Assembly: GCA_046350295.1 (NCBI GenBank)
Contig: JAXMAR010000022.1
Coordinates: 1 to 64,000, forward strand
Reading direction: 5' to 3'
Length of the DNA stretch: 64,000 nt
Source: JAXMAR01 sp046350295
GTDB taxonomy: Bacteria; Planctomycetota; Planctomycetia; Gemmatales; Gemmataceae
Numbering within the stretch: the stretch's first letter is position 1; each line of letters opens with the position of its first letter. Position numbers and translations under genes: made by a program. A model generated the notes under the pieces. The model saw nothing but the letters and a program-made list of their open reading frames with translations. It did no database searches and was not told the origin of the DNA. Shown piece by piece: positions 57,239 to 64,000 of this stretch.

Positions 57239-58477
57239 ATGTCCTTTCGCGCTGTCTTCATCGCCATCGTCGTCGGCTTCGGACTGGTGCTCGCGGGTTT
57301 CCTCATCAACGCCCGCCGGCCGAGTGCGGAGACGAGTCAGCCGAGTGCCAATTTCGTCAAAGCGACGGGAAAGTGTGCGGAATGCCACACCCAGCAACAT
57401 CATTCCATCGTGCACGAATACGAGATGAGCGCTCACGCCAAGAAGGGCGTCTCCTGCCTGGAATGCCATCAGCCGGCCGAAAAACAGGACAAGCAGGACC
57501 ACCACGGCTTCGTGATCAGCAAGACGGTAACCGCCGCCAACTGCCGCAGCTGCCACGAGAACGAGTATCAGCAGTTCCTGCGCAGCCGGCACGCCGCCCC
57601 TTCCTGGGCCGCCGTCTATGGCGGCGACAGCATTCCCGCCGAACTGGCCGCCTTCACCGAGAAATACCATCCCGGCACGTGCAAGGGGCGTGCGGCCAAT
57701 CCGCTGGTCTCCCTCGAAGGCCCGGCCAGCGTCAAGGTCGGTTGCATCAAGTGCCACGGCGTCGGCAAGCCCAACGAGGACGGCTCCGTCGGCAATTGCA
57801 CGGCCTGCCATACGCGACATACCTCGTCGGTCGCCATTGCTCGCTTGCCCAACACCTGCGGCCAGTGCCACATGGGCCCCGATCACTCGCAGCTGGAGAT
57901 CTTCAACGAATCGAAGCACGGCGTCCTCTATCACGCTCAGTCGAAATTGCTGAACCTGGACGTCAAGCCGAGCAAGCTGACGACGCGCGACATGTTCATC
58001 CCCACCTGCGCCACTTGCCACATGAGCGGGCTCAACGGCCTCAAGACAACGCACGACACGTCCGAGCGCCTCTCCTATAACCTCGCCGCCGAGATCAGCG
58101 AGAAGCGCCCGGGCTACGCCATGGCCCAGGTGGCGATGAAGGAGGTGTGCGCCCAGTGCCATACTAAGCCCATCGTCGACAAGGTTTACACCGAGGCGGA
58201 GAAGGTGGTGGAGAACACGAACAGCCAGGTAAAGGCCGCCGCCGTCATCATGGACGCGCTCAAGGCGGAGGGGCTGATTCCGAAGAAACCGTTCACCGAG
58301 CCGATCCAGTTCGATTACTTCGATCTGTGGCACTACTACGGCCGCACCATGAAGCACGGCGCTTTCATGGGGGGACAGGACTTCGCCCAGTGGCACGGCG
58401 CCTATCCGCTCTTGCATCATTTCGTCGAAATCAAGGCCAAGGCCGAAGAGTTGAGGAGGAATCATGGCAAGAAGTGA
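57239..58477 (+). CDS. octaheme cytochrome c, hydroxylamine-oxidoreductase-like
   Basis: 412 residues. The N-terminal helix (about 4-22) is a signal or membrane anchor. Eight CxxCH motifs are present: CAECH, CLECH, CRSCH, CIKCH, CTACH, CGQCH, CATCH and CAQCH, in the order of the HAO family of octaheme cytochromes. The C-terminal region DLWHYYGRTMKHGAFMGGQDFAQWHGAYPLL also matches this family. HAO-like proteins oxidise hydroxylamine or reduce it, or handle nitrite, depending on the branch. The crosslinking tyrosine of true oxidases was not located with confidence. It is followed by a membrane partner. Confidence 0.8.
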   Translation: MSFRAVFIAIVVGFGLVLAGFLINARRPSAETSQPSANFVKATGKCAECHTQQHHSIVHEYEMSAHAKKGVSCLECHQPAEKQDKQDHHGFVISKTVTAANCRSCHENEYQQFLRSRHAAPSWAAVYGGDSIPAELAAFTEKYHPGTCKGRAANPLVSLEGPASVKVGCIKCHGVGKPNEDGSVGNCTACHTRHTSSVAIARLPNTCGQCHMGPDHSQLEIFNESKHGVLYHAQSKLLNLDVKPSKLTTRDMFIPTCATCHMSGLNGLKTTHDTSERLSYNLAAEISEKRPGYAMAQVAMKEVCAQCHTKPIVDKVYTEAEKVVENTNSQVKAAAVIMDALKAEGLIPKKPFTEPIQFDYFDLWHYYGRTMKHGAFMGGQDFAQWHGAYPLLHHFVEIKAKAEELRRNHGKK

Positions 58478-58480
58478 GCG

Positions 58481-58579
58481 GCGGAAACAAGGTGTCTGAC
58501 CCCTTCGGGCAGCGCCGAGAATCCCGATCCGTGACAAGGAGTTGAAAATGTCGGAGGGGGTCAGACACCTTTCTTCCGC
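58481..58579. repeat. REP-like inverted repeat spanning a start codon
   Basis: Left arm 58481-58503 (GCGGAAACAAGGTGTCTGAC...) and right arm 58557-58579 (GGGGTCAGACACCTTTC...) are reverse complements at 21 of 23 bases. The 53-base spacer holds AAGGAG and the ATG at 58548. The right arm is translated as GVRHLSSA at the start of the next protein. Confidence 0.85.
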
Positions 58580-59429
58580 GGCTTCGCAGCGTTGGTACAT
58601 GCGCCCGGCGCTGTGGCTGGAGGGGTTCGTCCTGGTCAACCTGGCGTTCCTGACGCTGGACATCTACCTGGCGCACTCCACCAACCATTTTCATCACTGG
58701 GCGGAGTACATCCCCTTCTATTTCTCGATGGGGGCGCCCGCGCTGTTGCTGATCGCGCTGGTGGTCGGCACGTGCTTCGGCTACGCCCCGGCCTGGCGCG
58801 ACCTGGGCTACCTCGTCGGCTGGGCGGCGGTGCTCATCGGGCTCACCGGCGTGGTGTTGCACCTGGATAGCCGCTTTTTCGAGGAGCGCACGCTCAAGAG
58901 CCTGGTCTACGCCGCCCCCTTCGCCGCCCCGCTGGCCTACACCGGGCTCGGCTTGTTGCTCATCCTCAATCGCATGGTCCCTGTCGAGTCGGAAGAATGG
59001 CCACGCTGGGTGCTGCTCCTGGCGCTCGGGGGCTTCTTCGGCAACTTCGTCTTCAGCCTCACCGACCATGCCCAAAACGGATTCTTCCGCAAAACCGAAT
59101 GGATCCCGGTGGTCTCGAGCGCCCTGGCCGTCGGCTTCCTGATGTCCATCTTCGTGGCGCCGGTGGGGCGGCGCTATCTACGGCTGTGTTTCATGGTTCT
59201 CCTCATCCAGGCGGCGGTGGGGCTGCTCGGCTTCTATTGCCATGTCGAGGCCAATCTGCGCTCGCCGGGGGATAGCTGGTTCGACAAGTTCGTCTTCGGG
59301 GCCCCGGCCATGGCGCCTCTGTTGTTTCCCAACCTCGTGCTGCTGGCGTGGATGGGGTTGTGGGAGTTGCGGCGCCACGTGCCGGAGCGCGTGACGGACG
59401 CGAGCGGCGAGACGGCGGCGGGAGGATGA
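58548..59429 (+). CDS. multi-pass membrane protein, partner of the octaheme cytochrome
   Basis: 293 residues from MSEGVRHLSSAASQ; AAGGAG lies seven bases before the ATG. About seven hydrophobic helices. WLEGFVLVNLAFLTLDIYLAHSTNHF starts the membrane part. His residues sit near helix ends (HSTNHFHHW, VVLHLD, YCHVEAN), which could bind heme or quinone. No named family recognised. The adjacency suggests it passes electrons between the quinone pool and the cytochrome. Confidence 0.75.
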   Translation: MSEGVRHLSSAASQRWYMRPALWLEGFVLVNLAFLTLDIYLAHSTNHFHHWAEYIPFYFSMGAPALLLIALVVGTCFGYAPAWRDLGYLVGWAAVLIGLTGVVLHLDSRFFEERTLKSLVYAAPFAAPLAYTGLGLLLILNRMVPVESEEWPRWVLLLALGGFFGNFVFSLTDHAQNGFFRKTEWIPVVSSALAVGFLMSIFVAPVGRRYLRLCFMVLLIQAAVGLLGFYCHVEANLRSPGDSWFDKFVFGAPAMAPLLFPNLVLLAWMGLWELRRHVPERVTDASGETAAGG

Positions 59430-59522
59430 AAGCCTGACATTTCTTGGAACCGTCCTGGACGCTACCTGTTCTTTTGAATAGGCCATCTCTACGGCATTCG
59501 CCTAGCCGCGAAGCGAGCGAAC

Positions 59523-62438
59523 ATGACGCCCCAAGACTTCATCGCCAAGTGGTCCCGCGCGCAACTCTCCGAGCGCAGCGCCGCCCAGCAGCACTTCCTC
59601 GACCTCTGCGACCTCCTCGGCCAGGAAAAGCCGGCCGCGGCGGACCCGGATGGCTCCTACTACACATTCGAAAAAGGGGTCCAGAAGACGGGCGGCGGCA
59701 AAGGCTGGGCGGATGTCTGGCGCCGCGGTCACTTCGCCTGGGAATACAAGGGCAGACACCGGGACCTCGTCGAAGCCTATAGCCAGCTCAACCGCTACCG
59801 CGAGGACCTGGAAAACCCGCCCCTCCTCATCGTCTGCGATCTCGACCGCTTCGAAATCCACACCAACTTCACCAACACGCCGAAGGTTGTCCACGGCTTC
59901 GACCTCTCGGGCCTCGCCGAGCCAAAAAACCTCGACATCCTCCGCAAGGTCTTCACCGACCCCGAGTCGCTCAAGCCGGGCCAGACCGTCGAGCAGATCA
60001 CCGAGGAGGTCGCGGAGCTTTTCAGCAAGCTGGCCGACGGCATGCGCGCCCGCAACATCCCGGCGCAGCAGGCCGCCCACTTCCTCATGAAGCTGATGTT
60101 CTGCATGTTCGCCGAGGACGTGGGCCTCTTCGACGCGCCGGGCATGGCCGCCTCCTCCAAGCTCTTCTCCAAGCTCCTCAACACGTCACGCTTCGACCCG
60201 CCCGCCCTCACCCGGCGCCTGCGCGGCCTGTTCAAGGAGATGGCCGCGGGCGGCGAGTTCGGGGCCGATCCGATCCGCTACTTCAACGGCGGCCTCTTCA
60301 CGCAAGACGACGACGTGGTCGACCTCACCAACGAGGAGATCGACCAGCTGATCGACGTGAACAAGTGCGACTGGAGTAACGTCGAGCCGTCGATCTTCGG
60401 GACGTTGTTTGAGCGGACTCTGGACCCGGCCAAGCGCTCGCAGATCGGCGCCCATTACACGAGCCGCGAGGACATCCTGACGCTGCTGGAGCCGGTGCTG
60501 ATGACGCCGCTGCGGCGCGAGTGGGAGGCGGTGCGGGCGCGGTGCGACGTGCAATGGAGCAAGGTGCAGGAGGCGGTCCGCAACCTGGAGAAGGCCGCGA
60601 GCACCCGCGCCCGCAAGGAGTTCGATAAGCTCCTCGAAGATTTCCTGGGCCGCCTCGCCCACACCAAGATCCTCGACCCAGCCTGCGGCTCCGGCAACTT
60701 CCTCTACGTCGCCATCAACCTCCTCCTCGACCTCGAAAACCAGGTCATCGCCTACGGCAGCCCGCGCGGCTTCAGCCGCTTCCCCCACGTCCGCCCCACC
60801 CAGCTCCTCGGCATCGAGATCAACCCGTATGCCCAGCAGCTCGCCCAGGTCGTCATCTGGATCGGCTACCTCCAGTGGATGCACCACAACGGCTACATCG
60901 CCCCCAGCGATCCGGTGCTGGAGCCGTTCGAGAACATCAAGCTGATGGACGCGATCATCGACCTGAGCGACCCGGAGCAGGCGAAGGAGCCGGACTGGCC
61001 GGAGGCGGAGTTCATCGTGGGGAATCCGCCGTTCTTGGGCGACAAGAAGATGCGCGGCGAGCTTGGGGATGATTACGTTCATGCCGTGCGGAAGCTGTAC
61101 GATGGCCGCCTGCCCTCTCAATCGGAACTGTGTTGCTATTGGTTCGAGAAGGCGCGGGCAAAGATTGCCGCGGGCGAGGTCAAACGCGCGGGGCTACTCG
61201 CCACTCAGGGCATTCGCGGTGGCGCAAACCGGGTATGCCTGGAACGCATCAAGGCATCGGGCGATATCTTTTGGGCATGGTCGGATCGGGACTGGATCCT
61301 CGATGGCGCCGTCGTCCATGTAAGCATGGTCGGATTTGACCGTGGCGAAGAGAAAACGAGGATTCTGAACGGAGGAGCAGTCGACTCCATCCACGCCAAC
61401 CTCGTTTCGGGTAGCCGGGCCGACGTCACGAAGGCGCGCCCACTTCAAGAGAACGCAAATCTGTGCTTCCTTGGCGTGATGAAAGCGGGTCCTTTCGACA
61501 TCGTGGAGGAATTCGCCTTGGAGCTCCTTCGCTTGCCAAATCCCAACGGGTTGCCAAATAGCAACGTGCTCCGCCCGCGCCTCACGGCGCGAGACATTCT
61601 CCAACGCAGCGAGGTGAGTTGGATCGTCGATTTTGGGACCGACATGAGCGCCGAGCAGGCCTCCCTTTACGAAAAGCCGTGGGAGTATGTGGAGGAGTAC
61701 GTGGAGCCATCCCGGCGCGAGAACCGCCGAAGCCGGCTGGCAAAAAAATGGTGGCTGCATGGCGAGCCGCGGCCGGGCCTGCGCGCCGCGCTCACTGGTC
61801 TGAGCCGTTTTATTGTTACGCCTGAAGTGTCCAAGCATCGGATTTTCGTGTGGCTCGACTCCGCGTTCCTCGCGGACCACCAGACTCGCGCCTTCGCGAG
61901 CGATCAGGACTATTTCTTTGGCGTCCTGCATTCTCGCGTTCACGAGATCTGGGCTCGTGGGCAGGGAACCCAGCTGCGCGAGCGCGAGAGCGGTTTTCGC
62001 TACACTCCGACAACCTGCTTCGAAACCTTTCCCCTCCCTCAACCGACCGAGGAACAAAAGGCCGCCATCGCCCACGCCGCCCGCGAGCTGGACCGCCTCC
62101 GCAACGCCTGGCTCAATCCCCCCGAGTGGACGCGCCAGGAAGTCCTGGAATTCCCCGGCGCCGTCGACGGCGCCTGGCGCGCCTTCGTCACCAACCCCGA
62201 CCTGCACGGCATCGGCACGGTCCGCTACCCGCGCCTCGTCCCCAAGGACGACGACTGCGCCGCGGAGCTGGAAAAACGCACGCTCACGAACCTCTACAAC
62301 GAGCGGCCGACCTGGCTGGACCTCGCCCATCAACGGCTGGATGCGGCTGTCGCGACGGCGTATGGCTGGGACCTGAGCGATCAGGAGATTCTGGAGAGGC
62401 TGCTTGCGTTGAACCTGAATCGCGCGAGCGCTGATTAG
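59523..62438 (+). CDS. MmeI-like type IIG restriction-modification protein
   Basis: 971 residues in one chain. N-terminal nuclease: D64, E74 and K76 in WADVWRRGHFAWEYKG give D-x9-E-x-K. A helical linker follows. The methyltransferase motif I DPACGSGNFLYVA is near 386-398 and the adenine-type NPPF tetrapeptide near 501-504. Target recognition is expected in the 600-850 region. The C-terminal ~120 residues are the helical MmeI-type tail. Such enzymes cut and methylate DNA with one subunit. No separate methylase or specificity gene is seen. Confidence 0.87.
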   Translation: MTPQDFIAKWSRAQLSERSAAQQHFLDLCDLLGQEKPAAADPDGSYYTFEKGVQKTGGGKGWADVWRRGHFAWEYKGRHRDLVEAYSQLNRYREDLENPPLLIVCDLDRFEIHTNFTNTPKVVHGFDLSGLAEPKNLDILRKVFTDPESLKPGQTVEQITEEVAELFSKLADGMRARNIPAQQAAHFLMKLMFCMFAEDVGLFDAPGMAASSKLFSKLLNTSRFDPPALTRRLRGLFKEMAAGGEFGADPIRYFNGGLFTQDDDVVDLTNEEIDQLIDVNKCDWSNVEPSIFGTLFERTLDPAKRSQIGAHYTSREDILTLLEPVLMTPLRREWEAVRARCDVQWSKVQEAVRNLEKAASTRARKEFDKLLEDFLGRLAHTKILDPACGSGNFLYVAINLLLDLENQVIAYGSPRGFSRFPHVRPTQLLGIEINPYAQQLAQVVIWIGYLQWMHHNGYIAPSDPVLEPFENIKLMDAIIDLSDPEQAKEPDWPEAEFIVGNPPFLGDKKMRGELGDDYVHAVRKLYDGRLPSQSELCCYWFEKARAKIAAGEVKRAGLLATQGIRGGANRVCLERIKASGDIFWAWSDRDWILDGAVVHVSMVGFDRGEEKTRILNGGAVDSIHANLVSGSRADVTKARPLQENANLCFLGVMKAGPFDIVEEFALELLRLPNPNGLPNSNVLRPRLTARDILQRSEVSWIVDFGTDMSAEQASLYEKPWEYVEEYVEPSRRENRRSRLAKKWWLHGEPRPGLRAALTGLSRFIVTPEVSKHRIFVWLDSAFLADHQTRAFASDQDYFFGVLHSRVHEIWARGQGTQLRERESGFRYTPTTCFETFPLPQPTEEQKAAIAHAARELDRLRNAWLNPPEWTRQEVLEFPGAVDGAWRAFVTNPDLHGIGTVRYPRLVPKDDDCAAELEKRTLTNLYNERPTWLDLAHQRLDAAVATAYGWDLSDQEILERLLALNLNRASAD

Positions 62439-62442
62439 GGAA

Positions 62443-62462
62443 ACGAGGCTGTAGAGCCTCGT
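62443..62462 (+). promoter_or_regulatory. perfect hairpin between two defence-type genes
   Basis: ACGAGGCT (62443-62450) and AGCCTCGT (62455-62462) form an 8-base perfect stem with loop GTAG, seven to 26 bases after the MmeI-like stop region and 16 bases before the next ATG. No T-run follows, so it may tune the second gene rather than terminate. Confidence 0.45.
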
Positions 62463-62478
62463 AGGTGGGAGATCGTCA

Positions 62479-63189
62479 ATGGCGAACGGCAATGGCTCGA
62501 AAGATAGAAGCATTAGATCGCTGATCGGCGAGTCGATGCAATATGCGCGCGACAAGCTTTGTAGATTCTGGCGCTGGATCTGGCCGCCGGACGTCCGTCT
62601 CAGAGAACATCCGGATTATGTTGCTGCGAAAAAGTACAACGAGAGTTTCGAGCTTGAGGCTGACCCAAGTCAATACGGCTGGGTTCACGCGTACGCAAAA
62701 GCTGAATATGATCGTTTGGAGAAGAGATTCGACATTCTCGATGAGAAGGCGGATAGTATCATCAAGTACCTTGGCGGTGGTACGGCGCTCATCGCGATAG
62801 GCAGCCTAGCCACGCTCACCAGGGAAAACGCAATCATGCCGCTGTTCTTGATCCCTTCCGTGCTTTGCGCGCTCGTTGCGGTAGTTTTTGCAGTGTCAGC
62901 GCGGAATCCTACGGACACCGATCAGCCGCCTCCTGTCCGTGGCGCAGTCCTTTACGTTAGCAGTTATGGGGATAAATCCGAAGCAATGTTCCTTGGCCAG
63001 TGGAACCAGGCATGTGAGGGAATGGCACGCGCTATACACACCAAGGCGGACAAGATTCAAAGGGCAAGCGTTTGGTACATGGCCGCACTCGCTTTCCTCT
63101 TGCTGCCTGTCGTTGCCGTCCCCGTCACCAAAATGACGACCAACCCCGTTTCCACGTCTTCGCGACAGGTCAACACCATCGCTCGTTAA
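62479..63189 (+). CDS. three-helix membrane protein, PycTM/SLATT-like
   Basis: 236 residues from MANGNGSKDRSIRSL, GGGAG eight bases upstream. A cytosolic helical part (about 1-96) ends in RFDILDEKADSIIKYL. Two membrane helices lie at about 97-113 and 121-141, a charged stretch at 142-197, and a third helix at 199-216. This helix, two TM, helix, TM pattern with a D-E-K-A segment resembles PycTM/SLATT-type effector proteins of anti-phage systems. No nucleotide cyclase is next to it. The resemblance is structural only, so the call is tentative. Its stop overlaps that of the convergent microprotein gene. Confidence 0.55.
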   Translation: MANGNGSKDRSIRSLIGESMQYARDKLCRFWRWIWPPDVRLREHPDYVAAKKYNESFELEADPSQYGWVHAYAKAEYDRLEKRFDILDEKADSIIKYLGGGTALIAIGSLATLTRENAIMPLFLIPSVLCALVAVVFAVSARNPTDTDQPPPVRGAVLYVSSYGDKSEAMFLGQWNQACEGMARAIHTKADKIQRASVWYMAALAFLLLPVVAVPVTKMTTNPVSTSSRQVNTIAR

Positions 63190-63332
63190 CGGCGGCGTCT
63201 GTTCAACTCACTCCCCTCGAGTATTTGCCGTGGCTGGACGACCTTTCGCGGGTCGTTGGAGGCGGACGGCCTGCTTGGCGGAACAGGCTTTGGGGCAACT
63301 ACGCACTTCGGCTGCTTTGCCTTATCTGCCAT
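63186..63332 (-). CDS. small Pro/Lys-rich protein, tandem paralogue 4
   Basis: 48 residues, MADKAKQPKCVVAPKP at the start. It carries D27-P-R-K-V-V-Q-P-R35, the motif shared by four adjacent genes. The ATG lies inside the end of paralogue 3 (11-base overlap), after AAGGAG. Its stop overlaps the stop of the TM gene on the other strand. It is probably disordered. Function unknown. Confidence 0.7.
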   Translation of the reverse strand: MADKAKQPKCVVAPKPVPPSRPSASNDPRKVVQPRQILEGSELNRRRR

Positions 63333-63480
63333 TCTTGGCTTCTCCTTGGAGCGGCAAGTCTTTGGCGTCCCCTTTTATCGGCCGCGGTTGGACAAGAATC
63401 CGCGGATCAACAGGCATTGGTGGCGTCTTGGGGGTGGGCTCGGATCCCGACTTGTCGGTGCTTTTCGATTCTTCGGCCAT
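63322..63480 (-). CDS. small Pro/Lys-rich protein, tandem paralogue 3
   Basis: 52 residues, MAEESKSTDKSGSEPTPKTP at the start, with D25-P-R-I-L-V-Q-P-R33. A very strong GGAAGGAG precedes the ATG by seven bases. Paralogue of the three neighbours. No domain recognised. Confidence 0.75.
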   Translation of the reverse strand: MAEESKSTDKSGSEPTPKTPPMPVDPRILVQPRPIKGDAKDLPLQGEAKNGR

Positions 63481-63495
63481 GAAAAGACTCCTTCC

Positions 63496-63672
63496 TTAAT
63501 CCTTGGCTTTGATGTCTCCTCGCGGCGGCTGCTCCTCACTGAAGTTAACCGGACGAGGCTGCACCGCCTTCCGCACATCAGTCTTAACTGGTACCGCCTG
63601 CTGCTTCACCGCGACCGGACGCGGGGGCGCAGGCTTTCCTTGGCTGTTGTTCTTGTTATTATCCGCGGCCAC
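63496..63672 (-). CDS. small Pro/Lys-rich protein, tandem paralogue 2
   Basis: 58 residues, GTG start after AGGGA, MAADNNKNNSQGKPAPPRPV at the start, with D32-V-R-K-A-V-Q-P-R40, the least strict copy. It begins 15 bases after the stop of paralogue 1. Low-complexity, likely disordered. Confidence 0.65.
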   Translation of the reverse strand: MAADNNKNNSQGKPAPPRPVAVKQQAVPVKTDVRKAVQPRPVNFSEEQPPRGDIKAKD

Positions 63673-63687
63673 AGCGTTCCCTCGCTC

Positions 63688-63810
63688 TTATTTGGTCCTG
63701 AAGTCCTTGGGAGTCTTCTTGACGTTTCGAGGCTGAACCACTTGCCTCGGGTCGGATACGGGCGTCGGGCCAGGCTTTGGTTGTGGTTTTTGCTCGGGTT
63801 GCTTTGCCAT
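63688..63810 (-). CDS. small Pro/Lys-rich protein, tandem paralogue 1
   Basis: 40 residues, MAKQPEQKPQPKPGPTP at the start, with D20-P-R-Q-V-V-Q-P-R28. The ATG follows AGGGGG. It is the first gene of the four-gene operon, downstream of a well-spaced promoter. No known family recognised. Confidence 0.7.
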   Translation of the reverse strand: MAKQPEQKPQPKPGPTPVSDPRQVVQPRNVKKTPKDFRTK

Positions 63811-63831
63811 GTTTTCCCCCTACATAAGCGG

Positions 63832-63860
63832 ATTGTACCAGCACGGCCGAAAAATGCAAA
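63832..63860 (-). promoter_or_regulatory. promoter of the four-gene microprotein operon
   Basis: On the minus strand, TTTGCA (63860-63855) and TACAAT (63837-63832) are 17 bases apart, with an extended TGG just before the -10. The first ATG is 22 bases downstream. Confidence 0.65.
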
Positions 63861-63958
63861 GGCTGGGGCTGCGCGGAATGCCCCGCGAAGTGGATCGGTG
63901 CCGAGGGACGACGGTGATGTAACTCCTTCGGAGTAGGAAGGCCCTGTCTGGCGGCGTT

Positions 63959-63995
63959 CCCAGCGTAGGCGCTGCGCGCCAACGCTGGGCTTTTT
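63959..63995 (+). terminator. hairpin with T-run at the window edge (or REP-like repeat)
   Basis: CCCAGCGTAGGCGC (63959-63972) pairs with GCGCCAACGCTGGG (63976-63989) with one mismatch, followed by CTTTTTG. No plus-strand gene ends close by, so it may be a palindromic repeat instead. A smaller ACTCC-TTC-GGAGT palindrome lies at 63921-63933. Confidence 0.5.
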
Positions 63996-64000
63996 GATGT

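Noticed and set aside
63256..63936. 226-codon plus-strand frame
   Set aside because: It spans all four minus-strand small genes and their promoter. It lacks a ribosome site and has no consistent composition.

Overview
The window looks like a chromosome segment of a planctomycete, most likely a Gemmata-like member of the Gemmataceae. The evidence is lineage gene content: DUF1501 and DUF1549/DUF1553 proteins, a PVC-type dehydrogenase/cytochrome c, a TIGR03067 protein, a membrane-anchored Ser/Thr kinase with WD40 repeats, an ECF sigma factor fused to WD40 repeats, CxPSR sulfatases and a Uma2 protein. The sequence is GC-rich, genes are in short operons on both strands, and many intergenic spaces carry palindromic repeats. 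No rRNA, tRNA, CRISPR array or complete insertion sequence was recognised.

Layout. 1-8.1 kb: 3' end of an Lhr-type helicase, an enolase-superfamily enzyme, a 7Fe ferredoxin, a sigma-54 activator, a DUF2089 operon with a near-consensus promoter, and EF-G. 8.5-14.5 kb: a Gly/Thr/Ser-repeat secreted protein broken by a frame change, a secretin-N-like secreted protein, and a large PVC cytochrome. 14.6-17.7 kb: three toxin-antitoxin-type loci (one an orphan antitoxin) around a PD-(D/E)XK nuclease. 17.7-25 kb: DUF1501, a secreted protein with five similar units, the ECF/WD40 protein, and gene fragments. 25-28.8 kb: sulfate activation (cysD, cysNC) interrupted by a small cassette flanked by a duplicated cysD end. 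28.9-43 kb: a transglutaminase-like protein, WD40 kinase, Uma2, hisG and hisI, several secreted proteins, a sigma factor and a lactonase. 42.4-43 kb: a four-helix-bundle gene flanked by inverted heptamer arrays. 43-53 kb: rhomboid, DUF1549/1553, HutX-like, sulfatase, Phd/VapC, DUF4956 plus a VTC polymerase, and a DHOD-like enzyme. 53.3-57 kb: nifJ, with a cluster of frame changes. 57.2-59.4 kb: an octaheme HAO-like cytochrome and a membrane partner. 59.5-64 kb: an MmeI-like type IIG restriction-modification protein, a three-helix membrane protein resembling defence TM effectors, and, convergent with them, an operon of four tiny paralogous Pro/Lys-rich genes.

How parts work together. DHOD-like protein and pyruvate:ferredoxin oxidoreductase form an electron-transfer locus for which the 7Fe ferredoxin is a possible carrier. 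cysD and cysNC make APS and PAPS. The octaheme protein and its membrane partner suggest quinone-linked nitrogen-compound redox chemistry. The strongest candidates for something undescribed are the four-gene microprotein operon sharing D-P-R-x-x-V-Q-P-R (63186-63810), and the four-helix-bundle gene inside inverted heptamer arrays (42456-43006).
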